DNA of 41,502 nucleotides from Streptomyces albipurpureus (GTDB lineage Bacteria > Actinomycetota > Actinomycetes > Streptomycetales > Streptomycetaceae). Below are positions 6,291 through 14,175 of this stretch, in pieces. The position numbers were made by a program, and so were the translations under genes. Below the pieces are notes generated by a model. It saw nothing but the letters and a program-made list of their open reading frames with translations. It searched no databases and was not told the origin of the DNA. Location: NCBI RefSeq assembly GCF_023701525.1, contig NZ_JAMQAW010000029.1:224731-266232 (forward strand), given 5' to 3'. Within the stretch, counting starts at the first letter, position 1; the number at the start of each line of letters is the position of its first letter.

Positions 6291-7214
6291 CTACCGCCGT
6301 CGGCGCAGGGCGCGGCTGACCACAACGGCGGAGGCGAGGGCGAGAGCGGCGGCGGGGGCGACCCAGCGCAGTGGTACGCCCGCGTTGCTCCCGTCGGGTG
6401 CGGGAACGGGTGCGTACCGGCCGCGCGGTGGGGCGTGGTCGACCTCTTCGGCGCTGCGTCCGATCATGGTGCGCCGGGCGTGGGCTGCCTCGGCGGGTGG
6501 TTCCTCCGGGATGGGGCCGAAGTCTTCGATGCCTTCGAGCGCGAGCCCTTCCAGATCGACGAACTCGGCTTCGGCGCCGGCCTGCGGTGCGGAGGGGGCT
6601 GCTTTGGTGGTGTCCGCGTTCGGCTCGGTCGGTTCTTCGGGCTCGTCCCCGACGATCCCCAATCGCTCGGCGTCCTCACGGCTCACCGGGCCCGGGCCTT
6701 CCACGCCCGCGGCCTGCTCGGACGGTGTCGAGACCTCCGGTGCGGTCCCGGCAGCGCTCTGCTCGTCCGCGACCTCCGCCACCAGGCGTTCGGCGAACCG
6801 GTCCAGAAGCCGGTGCGCGGCGTGCAGTGCCGCTTCGTCCGAGAGTTCGCTCAGCCGGCCATCCGCTTGGACGCAACCGCTGAAGTGCAGTGCCGTGCCG
6901 CCTTCGGTGTCGGTCACACCGACCGTCAGTTCCGTCTGGGCCGAGCCCGCGCCGCGTACCTCCACGCCCTCACCGGTCAGGACGAAGCCACCGTCTCGCT
7001 CGGTGATGCGCAGGGTGCCCCGGTAGGTGATCGAGTGATTGGCGACGCGGACCTTGAGCCGGCCGGACAGCGAACCGCCCGGGGCCTCGGGTTCCGCGGT
7101 GGAGTCGGTGGCTTCCTGCTGGAGCCCATGGACACAGCGCGCAACCCGCGCGGGGTCCCTCAACAGCTGCCGGACGGTCTCTGCCGGAACCGGAACGAAC
7201 ACCTCATGGTCCAT
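6291..7214 (-). CDS. SRPBCC/CoxG-like protein with C-terminal membrane anchor
   Basis: A 307-residue protein. Residues 1-160 look like an SRPBCC (START-like) fold of the CO-dehydrogenase subunit G type: VFVPVPAETVRQLLRDPARVARCVHGLQ, GRLKVRVANHSITYRG, GSAQTELTVGVTDTEGG. A long acidic, low-complexity linker follows (about 165-260), then one hydrophobic segment near the end (WVAPAAALALASAVVVS) capped by RALRRRR. The topology suggests a ligand-binding domain tethered to the membrane inner face. No ligand is known. It sits 41 nt after the spermidine-synthase-like gene and shortly before the epimerase, so an operon is likely. Confidence 0.82.
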   Translation of the reverse strand: MDHEVFVPVPAETVRQLLRDPARVARCVHGLQQEATDSTAEPEAPGGSLSGRLKVRVANHSITYRGTLRITERDGGFVLTGEGVEVRGAGSAQTELTVGVTDTEGGTALHFSGCVQADGRLSELSDEAALHAAHRLLDRFAERLVAEVADEQSAAGTAPEVSTPSEQAAGVEGPGPVSREDAERLGIVGDEPEEPTEPNADTTKAAPSAPQAGAEAEFVDLEGLALEGIEDFGPIPEEPPAEAAHARRTMIGRSAEEVDHAPPRGRYAPVPAPDGSNAGVPLRWVAPAAALALASAVVVSRALRRRR

Positions 7215-7255
7215 GGCAACCGAGCGTACCCAGGGCGGCCTGATCCGTCTTCGAT

Positions 7256-8854
7256 TCAGTCCGTGTAGCGCGGATGGACCAGGGTCGAGGGCGCGAGCCC
7301 GGGCGGCCGGGTGTGCTCGGCGTTCCCGGCGGCGGTGGCGAGCGAGACCGGGGTGAGCGACCGCAGTGGGGGCGCTCCTGGGGTGAGTCCCAGTGCCGGG
7401 GTGCGGCCCGGCGCGGCCAGCAGGAAGCCCCAGTCATGGGGTGCGGCTTCGGTGTCGTGGGCGCGATCGGGGCCGGCGGCGAAACTGGAGCGCCGCCCGG
7501 TGGCGCGATAGGAGCTGGTGCCGTATCCGGCGGCCCGCAGCGTCGCCTCGACCGTCCAGTACGTACGGGGGCGGGAGACCAGCGGCCCGGCGTGGACGAC
7601 GATCCGCCCGCCGGGGGCGATGGTCCGTGCGGCCAGTCCGTAGAACTCCTGTGAGTAGAACTTGGTGCTCTGGGTGATGCCGGGGTCCGGGAGGTCCACG
7701 ATCACCACGTCGTACGGGCCGTGCGGGATGCGCAGCCAGCTGAAGGGGTCGGCGTGCACCACCCGTATCCGCCGATCGCGGTAGGCGTGCCGGTTGAGCT
7801 CGGTCAACGCGGGGTCGGTGCGGGCGAGATGGACGACGGCGGGGTCGAGTTCGACGATGGTCACCGCGGCCACCCGGGGGTAGCGCAGAACTTCACGGGC
7901 CGCGAGTCCGTTGCCGCCGCCGAGGATGAGCACTCGGTGGTGCGGACCTGCCATGGCGGGGTGGACCAGTGCCTCGTGGTAGCGGTGCTCATCGCGCCCG
8001 CTGACCCGTAACCGTCCGTCGAGGAAGAGTTCCAACGGCCCGGACCGGCTTCCGGTGAGCACTATCTCCTGGACGCCGGTGTGGACGGCGACCCGTACGT
8101 GGTCGCCGTAGACCGCGGTCCGCGCGGCCTCCTCGAAGTCATCGACCAGGACGGTCGCGATGCCCAGGAGGCACAGCACGGAGAAGTTCGCGAAGAGCAG
8201 CCAGCCGCGGGAGCGAGGGGTGAGCTCATGGCGGAAGAGCCAGAGCACCAGCGCCCCGCCCGCGAGCGCGTTGACGGCGCCGGTCAGCAGTCCGCTGGTG
8301 AGCTGGCCGAGCCAGGGCAGCAGCAGAAAGGGGAAGGCCAGGCCGCCGACCAGGGCGCCCACGTAGTCGGCGGCGAAGAGATCGGCGACCGTGCCTTCCG
8401 CGTCCCGTCGGGAGATGCGTTGGATCAGGGACATCAGCAGGGGGATCTCGGCGCCGATGAGGACCCCGATGGCCAGCGAGAAGCCCACCAGCACGATGCG
8501 GGCCTCCCCGGCCCAGGCGAAGGACGCGTAGAGCACCAGTGCCGAGCAGCCCCCCACCAGGGCGAGGGTCAGCTCCAACACACCGAAGCCGACGGCTGCC
8601 CGGCAACGCAGCCGCTTGGCGAGCAGCGAGCCGATGCCCATCGCGAAGACCATCAGCGACAGCACCACGGAGGCTTGGGTCACCGAATCGCCGATGAGAT
8701 AGGAGGCGAGGGCGACCAGCTCCAGCTCGTACACCAGTCCGCAGGCGGCGCAGACGAAGACCGTCAGCAGGACGAGATAGCGGCCCGCCGCAGGGCGCAC
8801 CGGCAGCCGCACCGGCCCCTGGGGCGGTGACAGCTGCTGGGGCCGGTCAATCAT
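7256..8854 (-). CDS. Membrane-anchored spermidine-synthase-like protein
   Basis: A 532-residue fusion. The N-terminal half holds about seven hydrophobic helices (residues about 25-235) with CGLVYELELVALASYLIGDS, typical of membrane polyamine aminopropyltransferase-like proteins. The C-terminal half is a Rossmann domain with VLILGGGNGLAAREVLRY (about 290-310), the VTIVELDPAVVHLA acidic strand and YDVVIVDLPDP, resembling the nucleotide and aminopropyl-donor site of spermidine synthases. Whether it makes polyamines is unproven; such fusions are often annotated from homology alone. The last 60 residues are Pro/Thr-rich. ATG start at 8854; first gene of the probable run 8854 to 4827. Confidence 0.85.
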   Translation of the reverse strand: MIDRPQQLSPPQGPVRLPVRPAAGRYLVLLTVFVCAACGLVYELELVALASYLIGDSVTQASVVLSLMVFAMGIGSLLAKRLRCRAAVGFGVLELTLALVGGCSALVLYASFAWAGEARIVLVGFSLAIGVLIGAEIPLLMSLIQRISRRDAEGTVADLFAADYVGALVGGLAFPFLLLPWLGQLTSGLLTGAVNALAGGALVLWLFRHELTPRSRGWLLFANFSVLCLLGIATVLVDDFEEAARTAVYGDHVRVAVHTGVQEIVLTGSRSGPLELFLDGRLRVSGRDEHRYHEALVHPAMAGPHHRVLILGGGNGLAAREVLRYPRVAAVTIVELDPAVVHLARTDPALTELNRHAYRDRRIRVVHADPFSWLRIPHGPYDVVIVDLPDPGITQSTKFYSQEFYGLAARTIAPGGRIVVHAGPLVSRPRTYWTVEATLRAAGYGTSSYRATGRRSSFAAGPDRAHDTEAAPHDWGFLLAAPGRTPALGLTPGAPPLRSLTPVSLATAAGNAEHTRPPGLAPSTLVHPRYTD

Positions 8855-8877
8855 GCAGTAACGCTATGTCACGTCAA

Positions 8878-8907
8878 GTGCACATCTCGTCACCCACACG
8901 TGTGCAC
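8878..8907. promoter_or_regulatory. Inverted repeat upstream of the spermidine-synthase-like gene
   Basis: GTGCACA (8878-8884) and TGTGCAC (8901-8907) are perfect 7-bp inverted arms, and a CACACGTGTG palindrome (8895-8904) overlaps the right arm. They lie 24-53 bp upstream of the start at 8854 in the gap to the DUF2617 gene. Candidate operator only. Confidence 0.35.
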
Positions 8908-8929
8908 CTGGCGGACGGCGGGGCGGCAC

Positions 8930-9478
8930 TCACCGCCCCACCGACTGCGGGACCCGCTCGGCGCGAGCGCCTCGGGGGACCGCGCCCACCCGCGTACGGG
9001 TGACGACGAGCCGCCCCTCCTGCGGATACGCGTGCCAGGTACGCCAACGGACCTGGCCCCCCTGGTGCTGCGCCATCATCGCCGTGAAGGCGTGCGGCGA
9101 GCCGGGGAAGGTGCCGGCGAGGGAGTTGGGATGGTCGGCGACGAGAGCGAGCAGCTCTTGCGCACGGCCGGCGAAGGAGCCTCGGGAGAGGGTCTCAACC
9201 CGGGCGGCGAACTCGTACTCCCAATCACCGAGTCTCTTGGCGACGCCCAATGGTAGCGGTGTACTGCTGCCGGGCATACAGGCGACGGTTTCGGAGCAGC
9301 TGCCCTGCTCCTCCTCAAGGAGCACCTGATGGGAGGCCCCGAGAAGTCTGAGCTGGAGTTTCGCCCCGGAGAGTTCTAGGTCGAGAACGGCCAGGGCAGG
9401 AAGCGGCTCCCGACCGAGGGCCCAGGCGAGGTCGTCGGCACGGGTGTCGGTATAGGCGGTACTGAGGGTCGTGAGCAT
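8930..9478 (-). CDS. DUF2617 family protein
   Basis: A 182-residue cytoplasmic protein starting at the ATG at 9478, with GGAG 9 nt upstream. It opens LTTLSTAYTDTRADDLAWALGR and includes LDLELSGAKLQLRLLGASHQV, WEYEFAARVETLS and FPGSPHAFTAMMA, which I associate with DUF2617, a family of unknown function common in Streptomyces. No catalytic motif or membrane segment is evident. It may continue into the spermidine-synthase-like gene 75 nt downstream, though that gap carries a possible operator. Confidence 0.82.
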   Translation of the reverse strand: MLTTLSTAYTDTRADDLAWALGREPLPALAVLDLELSGAKLQLRLLGASHQVLLEEEQGSCSETVACMPGSSTPLPLGVAKRLGDWEYEFAARVETLSRGSFAGRAQELLALVADHPNSLAGTFPGSPHAFTAMMAQHQGGQVRWRTWHAYPQEGRLVVTRTRVGAVPRGARAERVPQSVGR

Positions 9479-9799
9479 GGGTCGGCTCCGCAAACACGCT
9501 TCGGCGGTGGACACGTGGACCTGGGCGCCCCTGGCGGAATGACAAGAAAGTGGGGGGACCGCCTGCTCGGGCCCAGAAAGCCGGTCCGAGGGCTGGATGG
9601 TTCCAACAGGTTCCGTCAGCGAGGGAATCACGAAGTACGCCTCGCTCACAGTGTTTTTACCCAACTTGAAGGGGTTTCCATCCCCTGGGGGGCCTTACGG
9701 TTCAACTGTTCAACTAAGAACCCCGGTAAAACCCGATGAAATCGGTGCGGGTTGCATCGGAAACCTGCGAAACCGTGGGAATCCCCGGAAATCATCCCA
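9479..9799. other. Gene-free region upstream of the DUF2617 gene
   Basis: No coding signal is seen in these 320 bp. Bases 9640-9800 are markedly richer in A and T than the surroundings (stretches such as GTGTTTTTACCC and AAGAAAAG), with a GTTCAACT direct repeat at about 9702-9717. This probably holds the promoter of the minus-strand DUF2617 gene. Confidence 0.4.
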
Positions 9800-9807
9800 A
9801 GAAAAGA

Positions 9808-9841
9808 GGCGCCTGACGGAGCGTGAGCCCCGTCAGGCGCC
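9808..9841 (-). terminator. Rho-independent-type terminator
   Basis: A perfect 12-bp stem, GGCGCCTGACGG (9808-9819) with CCGTCAGGCGCC (9830-9841), closes a 10-nt loop. Read on the minus strand it is followed by a CTCTTTTCTT tract, so it should end the transcript of the small membrane gene that stops at 9893. Confidence 0.85.
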
Positions 9842-9892
9842 GTGCAGGGTCACGGATCGCCCGTGGACCGGCTGCGGACCTGCTGCCCCGTG

Positions 9893-10144
9893 TCAGCAGC
9901 CTCCGCCACCGCATCCACCGCCCCCACCGCAGGACGACGAACTCCCACCCCCGCAGGACGATCCCCCGCTGTCACCACCCGACACCCAGCCACCGCTGGA
10001 GCTGGAGGACGAACCGCCCCCGGCCGCGGCGGCACGCCGCCCCCGGCGCCGACGAGCCTTCTTCGATCCCTGTGTGACCTGCACCAACAGGACCACGAGC
10101 CCCACGAACAGGGCGCCCGCCAAAATGAAGAAGAACGCAGCCAT
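9893..10144 (-). CDS. Small membrane protein with a Gly/Ser/Cys-rich tail
   Basis: An 83-residue protein starting at the ATG at 10144, with a GAGGGG-type ribosome site. Residues 2-25 form one hydrophobic helix (AAFFFILAGALFVGLVVLLVQVT), followed by a basic patch (KKARRRRGRR), then a tail of Gly, Ser and five Cys, ending GGGGGCGGGGC. Positive residues after the helix point to an outside N-terminus and a cytoplasmic tail. The tail resembles those of some actinobacterial TIGR04222-type membrane proteins, but the rest does not. Function unknown. It is divergent from the aminotransferase gene and ends at a strong terminator. Confidence 0.75.
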   Translation of the reverse strand: MAAFFFILAGALFVGLVVLLVQVTQGSKKARRRRGRRAAAAGGGSSSSSSGGWVSGGDSGGSSCGGGSSSSCGGGGGCGGGGC

Positions 10145-10323
10145 CGAACCCACCCCTCTTCGTCTCCGGAACACCTCCGGAGTCCCCCGAAGCAAGCCCC
10201 CCGCACCCTTGCGTAACCGGTTTCCCGGTCCGGCCGCTTCTCGTGTGTCTGAAGAATCCCCAAGGCCCAAGAACGCCAAAGCAGACTTGAGCAAGTCCAG
10301 AGCTTCCGCACAGGATGGCATCC

Positions 10324-11520
10324 ATGGCAACCACGGATGCACCCCCGCCCGGCGGACGGCCGCTGCTCAACCGGCGGCTCACCGAGTTCGGCACGACGAT
10401 CTTCGCCGAGATGTCGGCACTGGCGAACCGGACCGGTTCGATCAACCTCGGCCAGGGCTTCCCTGACACCGACGGCCCCGAATCGGTGCGGGAGGCAGCG
10501 GTACGGGCGCTGCGCGACGGCCGTGGCAACCAGTACCCGCCGGGGAGCGGAGTTCCCGAGTTGCGCGAGGCGATCGCCGACCATCAGCGGCGCTTCCACG
10601 GCATCGGTCTGGACCCCGACACCGAGGTACTGGTCACCACCGGCGCGACGGAGGCCATTGCCACGGCCCTGCTCGCCCTGGTGGAACCGGGCGACGAGGT
10701 GATCGCCCTGGAGCCCTACTACGACTCGTACGCGGCCTGTATCGCCCTCGCCGGCGGGCGGCGTGTCCCGGTGACACTGCGTCCACGGGACGGCGCGTAC
10801 CACCTCGATCTCGATGAACTGCGGGACGCGGTCACGCCCCGCACCCGGCTCATCCTGCTGAACACACCGCACAATCCCACCGGCACCGTGCTCACCCGCG
10901 GGGAACTGACCGCGATCGCCGAGCTCGCGATCGAACGCGATCTGCTGGTGATCACGGACGAGGTGTACGAGCACCTGGTCTTCGAGGGCGACCACATCCC
11001 CCTGGCGTCGCTGCCCGGGATGCGCGAGCGCACCGTCACCATCAGCTCAGCGGGCAAGACGTTCTCCTTCACCGGCTGGAAGATCGGCTGGGTGACGTCG
11101 ACCCCGGAACTGGTCACGGCGGTCCGCTCGGCCAAGCAGTTCCTGACCTATGTCTCGGGAGGGCCGTTCCAGTACGCCGTGGCCGAGGCGCTGCGGCTGC
11201 CGGACAGCTACTTCCGGGAACTCCGCGACGATCTGCGGGCCAAGCGCGACCTGCTGAGCGCCGGGCTCGCCGAAGCGGGCTTCACGGTCTACCGCCCGGC
11301 CGGCACCTACTTCGTCACCACCGACATCCGCCCGCTGGGCGAGAGCGACGGCTTCGCGTTCTGCCGCTCACTCCCGGAACGCTGCCAGGTGGTGGCCATC
11401 CCCAACGCGGTCTTCTACGACCACCGGGCCGAGGGCGCGCCCTTCGTCAGATTCGCCTTCTGCAAGCGGACGGACGTCTTGGACGAGGCGGTGGCCCGCC
11501 TCAAGCGGCTTACGCCCTGA
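10324..11520 (+). CDS. PLP-dependent class I/II aminotransferase
   Basis: A fold-type I transaminase of 398 residues. Motifs in order: INLGQGFPDTDGP, TTGATEAI, the NTPHNPTG substrate and cofactor loop (about 181-187), ITDEVYEHLVF with the PLP-nitrogen Asp, and SSAGKTFSFTGWKIGW with the Schiff-base Lys at about 245. The NLGQGFPD start and overall pattern are closest to kynurenine/glutamine or succinyldiaminopimelate-type aminotransferases (YbdL/DapC-like); the substrate cannot be fixed from sequence. I take the ATG at 10324 because an AGGA lies at the right distance; the ATG at 10315 has its AGG immediately adjacent. It is transcribed alone. Confidence 0.92.
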   Translation: MATTDAPPPGGRPLLNRRLTEFGTTIFAEMSALANRTGSINLGQGFPDTDGPESVREAAVRALRDGRGNQYPPGSGVPELREAIADHQRRFHGIGLDPDTEVLVTTGATEAIATALLALVEPGDEVIALEPYYDSYAACIALAGGRRVPVTLRPRDGAYHLDLDELRDAVTPRTRLILLNTPHNPTGTVLTRGELTAIAELAIERDLLVITDEVYEHLVFEGDHIPLASLPGMRERTVTISSAGKTFSFTGWKIGWVTSTPELVTAVRSAKQFLTYVSGGPFQYAVAEALRLPDSYFRELRDDLRAKRDLLSAGLAEAGFTVYRPAGTYFVTTDIRPLGESDGFAFCRSLPERCQVVAIPNAVFYDHRAEGAPFVRFAFCKRTDVLDEAVARLKRLTP

Positions 11521-11973
11521 CGGGCGACCGGCGAACCCGCCCACTCGGTGCGGGCCGGCATGGCCCGCCGGCCCGCACCCGGTGTCCTTCGGATGCCGTG
11601 GCGGGGCGTACACCGGGATCACCGTGGAGGTCTCCGGGCTGACCAGGTAACCAACCCGGCCGCCACTGGTCTCGTACCCCCACTGCTCCAGCTGGGACCC
11701 CTTCCACTCCTTGGCGGCATGCCTCCCCCGGAGTTGATGCCGACGATCCCGGTGGGAGCGGGACTGCGGACCGGTGCGAAGCGCTTCCAGGCACCGACGC
11801 GCGTTCGCCATGCCTCGTCCGCGGCGGCGCGGGAAGAGGGACGGCGCCGAGCCGGTCGATGCTCAGGACCAGCGGGTGGGCCTTCAGCCGACCGGGTGGG
11901 AACGCGGGCCTGTCGGCCGGTCTGCGCTCGCATGAGACGGACGGTCAGCCCATGGTCGGGTTGTCCGACTCGT
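11521..11973. other. Region without a supported gene, possible remnant on the minus strand
   Basis: No gene with a ribosome site can be placed here. On the minus strand (about 11590-11730) one frame reads like real protein, with LEQWGYETSGGRVGYLVSP and TVIPVYAPPRHPKDT. Upstream residues are Arg-rich shadow sequence, and the frame runs on antisense into the aminotransferase. This could be the remnant of a small gene or the end of a frameshifted one. It is also the upstream region of the mannosyltransferase gene. Confidence 0.3.
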
Positions 11974-13245
11974 ATGCCCGCCCGGAGGTGCCCCCTGTCC
12001 GCCGAGACGTCCGCCGATCCCGCCGCCACCCTCGCCGCCACCGTGGGGGCCGACGGCCGGTACGTACCCCCCTGGCGGGCCGCGCTGCTGCGGGCGGCCC
12101 CCGCCATCGGGCTGTTCGCCGCGGCGCGCCTCCTCGGCCTGGTGGTGATGGCGCTCTGGGCCGGGCACATCGACCGGCAGCCACGACGCATCCTCGCCCG
12201 TGCCTGGGACTCCGACTGGTACCTCCTGATCGCCGATCACGGCTACGGCCGCGTCCTGCGCTGGCCGGACGGCGCGGTCCAGAGCGATCTGGCGTTCTTC
12301 CCGCTCTATCCAGGGCTCGTCCGGGCCGTCACCTCCGTCGTCCCCGTGACCAGCGGTAGTGCCGGACTGCTCATCTCCTGGACCGCGGCCGGGGCTGCGG
12401 CCTGGGGCGTCTACGCGATCGGCGAACGGCTCCACGGGCGGCGCACCGCCACCGCGCTGGTACTGCTGTGGGGGCTGCTACCGCACTCGGTGGTGCTCTC
12501 CATGGCCTACACGGAACCGCTGCTCACCGCCTTCGCCGCCTGGGCGCTCTATGCGGTGCTCACCGGCCGCTGGCTCTGGGCGGGCGCCCTCTCCGCGCTC
12601 GCCGGGTTCTCCCGGCCCAACGGCATCGCGGTCGCGGCCGCGGTGATCGCGGTCGCGGGGTGGACGCTGTGGCGCGCGTACCGAACCCCGGACGGCCGAT
12701 CCCCGGACGGCCGAACCCCCAAAGGGCGTGCCCTGCGGGGGCGGGGCGGCTGGCGGATCTGGACGGCGGCGGCGCTGGCCCCCACCGGTTGGTGTGGCTA
12801 TGTGCTGTACGTCGGGGTGCGCACCGGCGATCCACTCGGTGGGTACTTCGCCGTGCAGCGCGGCTGGACATCGAAGTTCGACTTCGGCGCCGGAGCGCTG
12901 CGGGTGGTGCGGGACATCGTGTTGCGGCCCACCCTGCTCTCCTTGGTGATGGCGCTGCTGGTCGTGCTGGTCTCGCTGGTGCTCTTCGTCCTGCTGGCCC
13001 TCGATCGGCCGCCGATGGCACTTCTCGTCTACACCGGGGTACTGGTGTTGATCACCGTCGGCGGCTCGGGCTTCTTCGAGTCCAAGCCGCGTTTCCTGCT
13101 GCCCGCGTTCCCCCTGCTGATCCCGGCGGCCCGGGCGCTGGCAAAGGCCCGACCGGGGACGGCGGCCGTCCTTGCGATCGCCCTCGCCGGGCTCTCCTTC
13201 GCCTATGGGGCCTATCTACTGACGCTCTCCCCCATCGCGCTCTAG
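11974..13245 (+). CDS. Integral membrane mannosyltransferase-like protein
   Basis: A 423-residue polytopic protein with about nine hydrophobic helices. The first large loop holds ARAWDSDWYLLIADHGYG, where the DSDWY pair of acids is placed as in GT-C glycosyltransferases. AFFPLYPGLVRAV and SMAYTEPLLTAF follow, the pattern of the PIG-V/mannosyltransferase group annotated in actinobacteria. Such enzymes move sugars from polyprenyl-phosphate donors on the outer membrane face. Donor and acceptor are unknown. The ATG at 11974 has only a weak ribosome site; upstream in-frame sequence looks non-coding. A charged PDGRSPDGRTPKG segment near 250 contains a small internal repeat. Confidence 0.85.
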   Translation: MPARRCPLSAETSADPAATLAATVGADGRYVPPWRAALLRAAPAIGLFAAARLLGLVVMALWAGHIDRQPRRILARAWDSDWYLLIADHGYGRVLRWPDGAVQSDLAFFPLYPGLVRAVTSVVPVTSGSAGLLISWTAAGAAAWGVYAIGERLHGRRTATALVLLWGLLPHSVVLSMAYTEPLLTAFAAWALYAVLTGRWLWAGALSALAGFSRPNGIAVAAAVIAVAGWTLWRAYRTPDGRSPDGRTPKGRALRGRGGWRIWTAAALAPTGWCGYVLYVGVRTGDPLGGYFAVQRGWTSKFDFGAGALRVVRDIVLRPTLLSLVMALLVVLVSLVLFVLLALDRPPMALLVYTGVLVLITVGGSGFFESKPRFLLPAFPLLIPAARALAKARPGTAAVLAIALAGLSFAYGAYLLTLSPIAL

Positions 13246-13421
13246 CGGGCGGGCCGGCACCGGGCACATGAATCACCATCCGGGCACCAGCGCAAGAGCA
13301 ACGCCCGGGGAGTTCTCAGAACCCTTGAATCCCGCACCCGGAGTCGTCTCGCCCACGGACTGACCCGGGTCTGCGGAGCTCGTTCAGCGCGTCAGGGCGA
13401 CGAAGGGCGTGCCACGACAGA

Positions 13422-13457
13422 AAGGTCCCCAGGGTCCGATACGACCCTGGGGACCTT
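13422..13457. terminator. Strong bidirectional hairpin terminator
   Basis: A perfect 15-bp stem, AAGGTCCCCAGGGTC (13422-13436) with its complement (13443-13457), and a 6-nt loop. It lies between the convergent mannosyltransferase (ends 13245) and YbjN (ends 13473) genes, with T-rich sequence on the minus-strand exit. Confidence 0.85.
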
Positions 13458-13472
13458 CTGGTGCGTGGCTGC

Positions 13473-14003
13473 TCAGGCGTCGTCGGCAGGCTTCTCGTCC
13501 TCGGGCTTCAGACCGAGCTGCTCGGCGAACCAGTTCTCGAACTCCATCGCCGCGCGCACCCAGCTGACGGTGGACGAGACGAAGTGGTCCAGGCTCACAC
13601 CGGTGCCGATGAGCATCTGCACCTCACCGATGAGCCGGATGGTGGCGCCACCCTCCTCGTCCTCGTGGAGGTGGGTGTAGACCTTGGGCCACAGGGTGCG
13701 GCGGTTCCAGTCGTCGATCAGATCGAGGATCTGGGACCGGTCTTCCACCGGCAGCGGACGGTCATAGAAGGTCCGCACCGAGAAGACCTGCTGCTCGTCC
13801 TCGCCGCGGAACATGAAGTACGTGCGGAATTCCTCCCACGGCGCGGCGAGGTCTCCCTCGTCGTCGACGACGTACTTCAGCTCCATCTGGTCGAGGAGCT
13901 GCTTGACCAGGTCCTGGTCGGGAACGACGGGGCCCGCCGGTCCTGCGGCCTGAGGCTGGGGCTGGCCCCCGAAATTCGGAATCGAGGACGGATCGATGGT
14001 CAC
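13473..14003 (-). CDS. YbjN domain-containing protein
   Basis: A 176-residue cytoplasmic protein. From about residue 30 it shows the YbjN-type fold related to type III secretion chaperones: LVKQLLDQMELKYVVDDEGDLAAPW, TYFMFRGEDEQQVFSVRTF, LDLIDDWNRRTLWPKVY, IRLIGEVQMLIGTGVSLDHFV. The start is taken as the GTG at 14003, with AAGGGA upstream; an ATG at 14045 would add 14 residues without a ribosome site. YbjN proteins are sensory or chaperone-like with poorly defined roles. It stands downstream of clpB, separated by about 170 bp, and ends at a strong terminator. Confidence 0.9.
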   Translation of the reverse strand: MTIDPSSIPNFGGQPQPQAAGPAGPVVPDQDLVKQLLDQMELKYVVDDEGDLAAPWEEFRTYFMFRGEDEQQVFSVRTFYDRPLPVEDRSQILDLIDDWNRRTLWPKVYTHLHEDEEGGATIRLIGEVQMLIGTGVSLDHFVSSTVSWVRAAMEFENWFAEQLGLKPEDEKPADDA

Positions 14004-14175
14004 CGTGGATTTCCCTTCGTACGGATAGCCGCCATCCTCCCCCATGGCGGGGCCGGGGTGGCAACCCCGGCCCCGCTATCCACAGGTATCCGCTCCGAGC
14101 TGACCTATTTGCGACTGTTACCACTGTCTGCCCCCTGAAAGGGGCCATGGCCCGGGCGGCGGGCGGCGCCGGCTG

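Noticed and set aside
5332..7026. 564-codon plus-strand frame over the epimerase and SRPBCC genes
   Set aside because: Shadow of GC-rich minus-strand genes with recognised motifs; no start context.
8081..8830. 249-codon plus-strand frame rich in Gln, Glu and Gly
   Set aside because: Exact antisense of the spermidine-synthase-like membrane helices; composition is a reverse-frame artefact.
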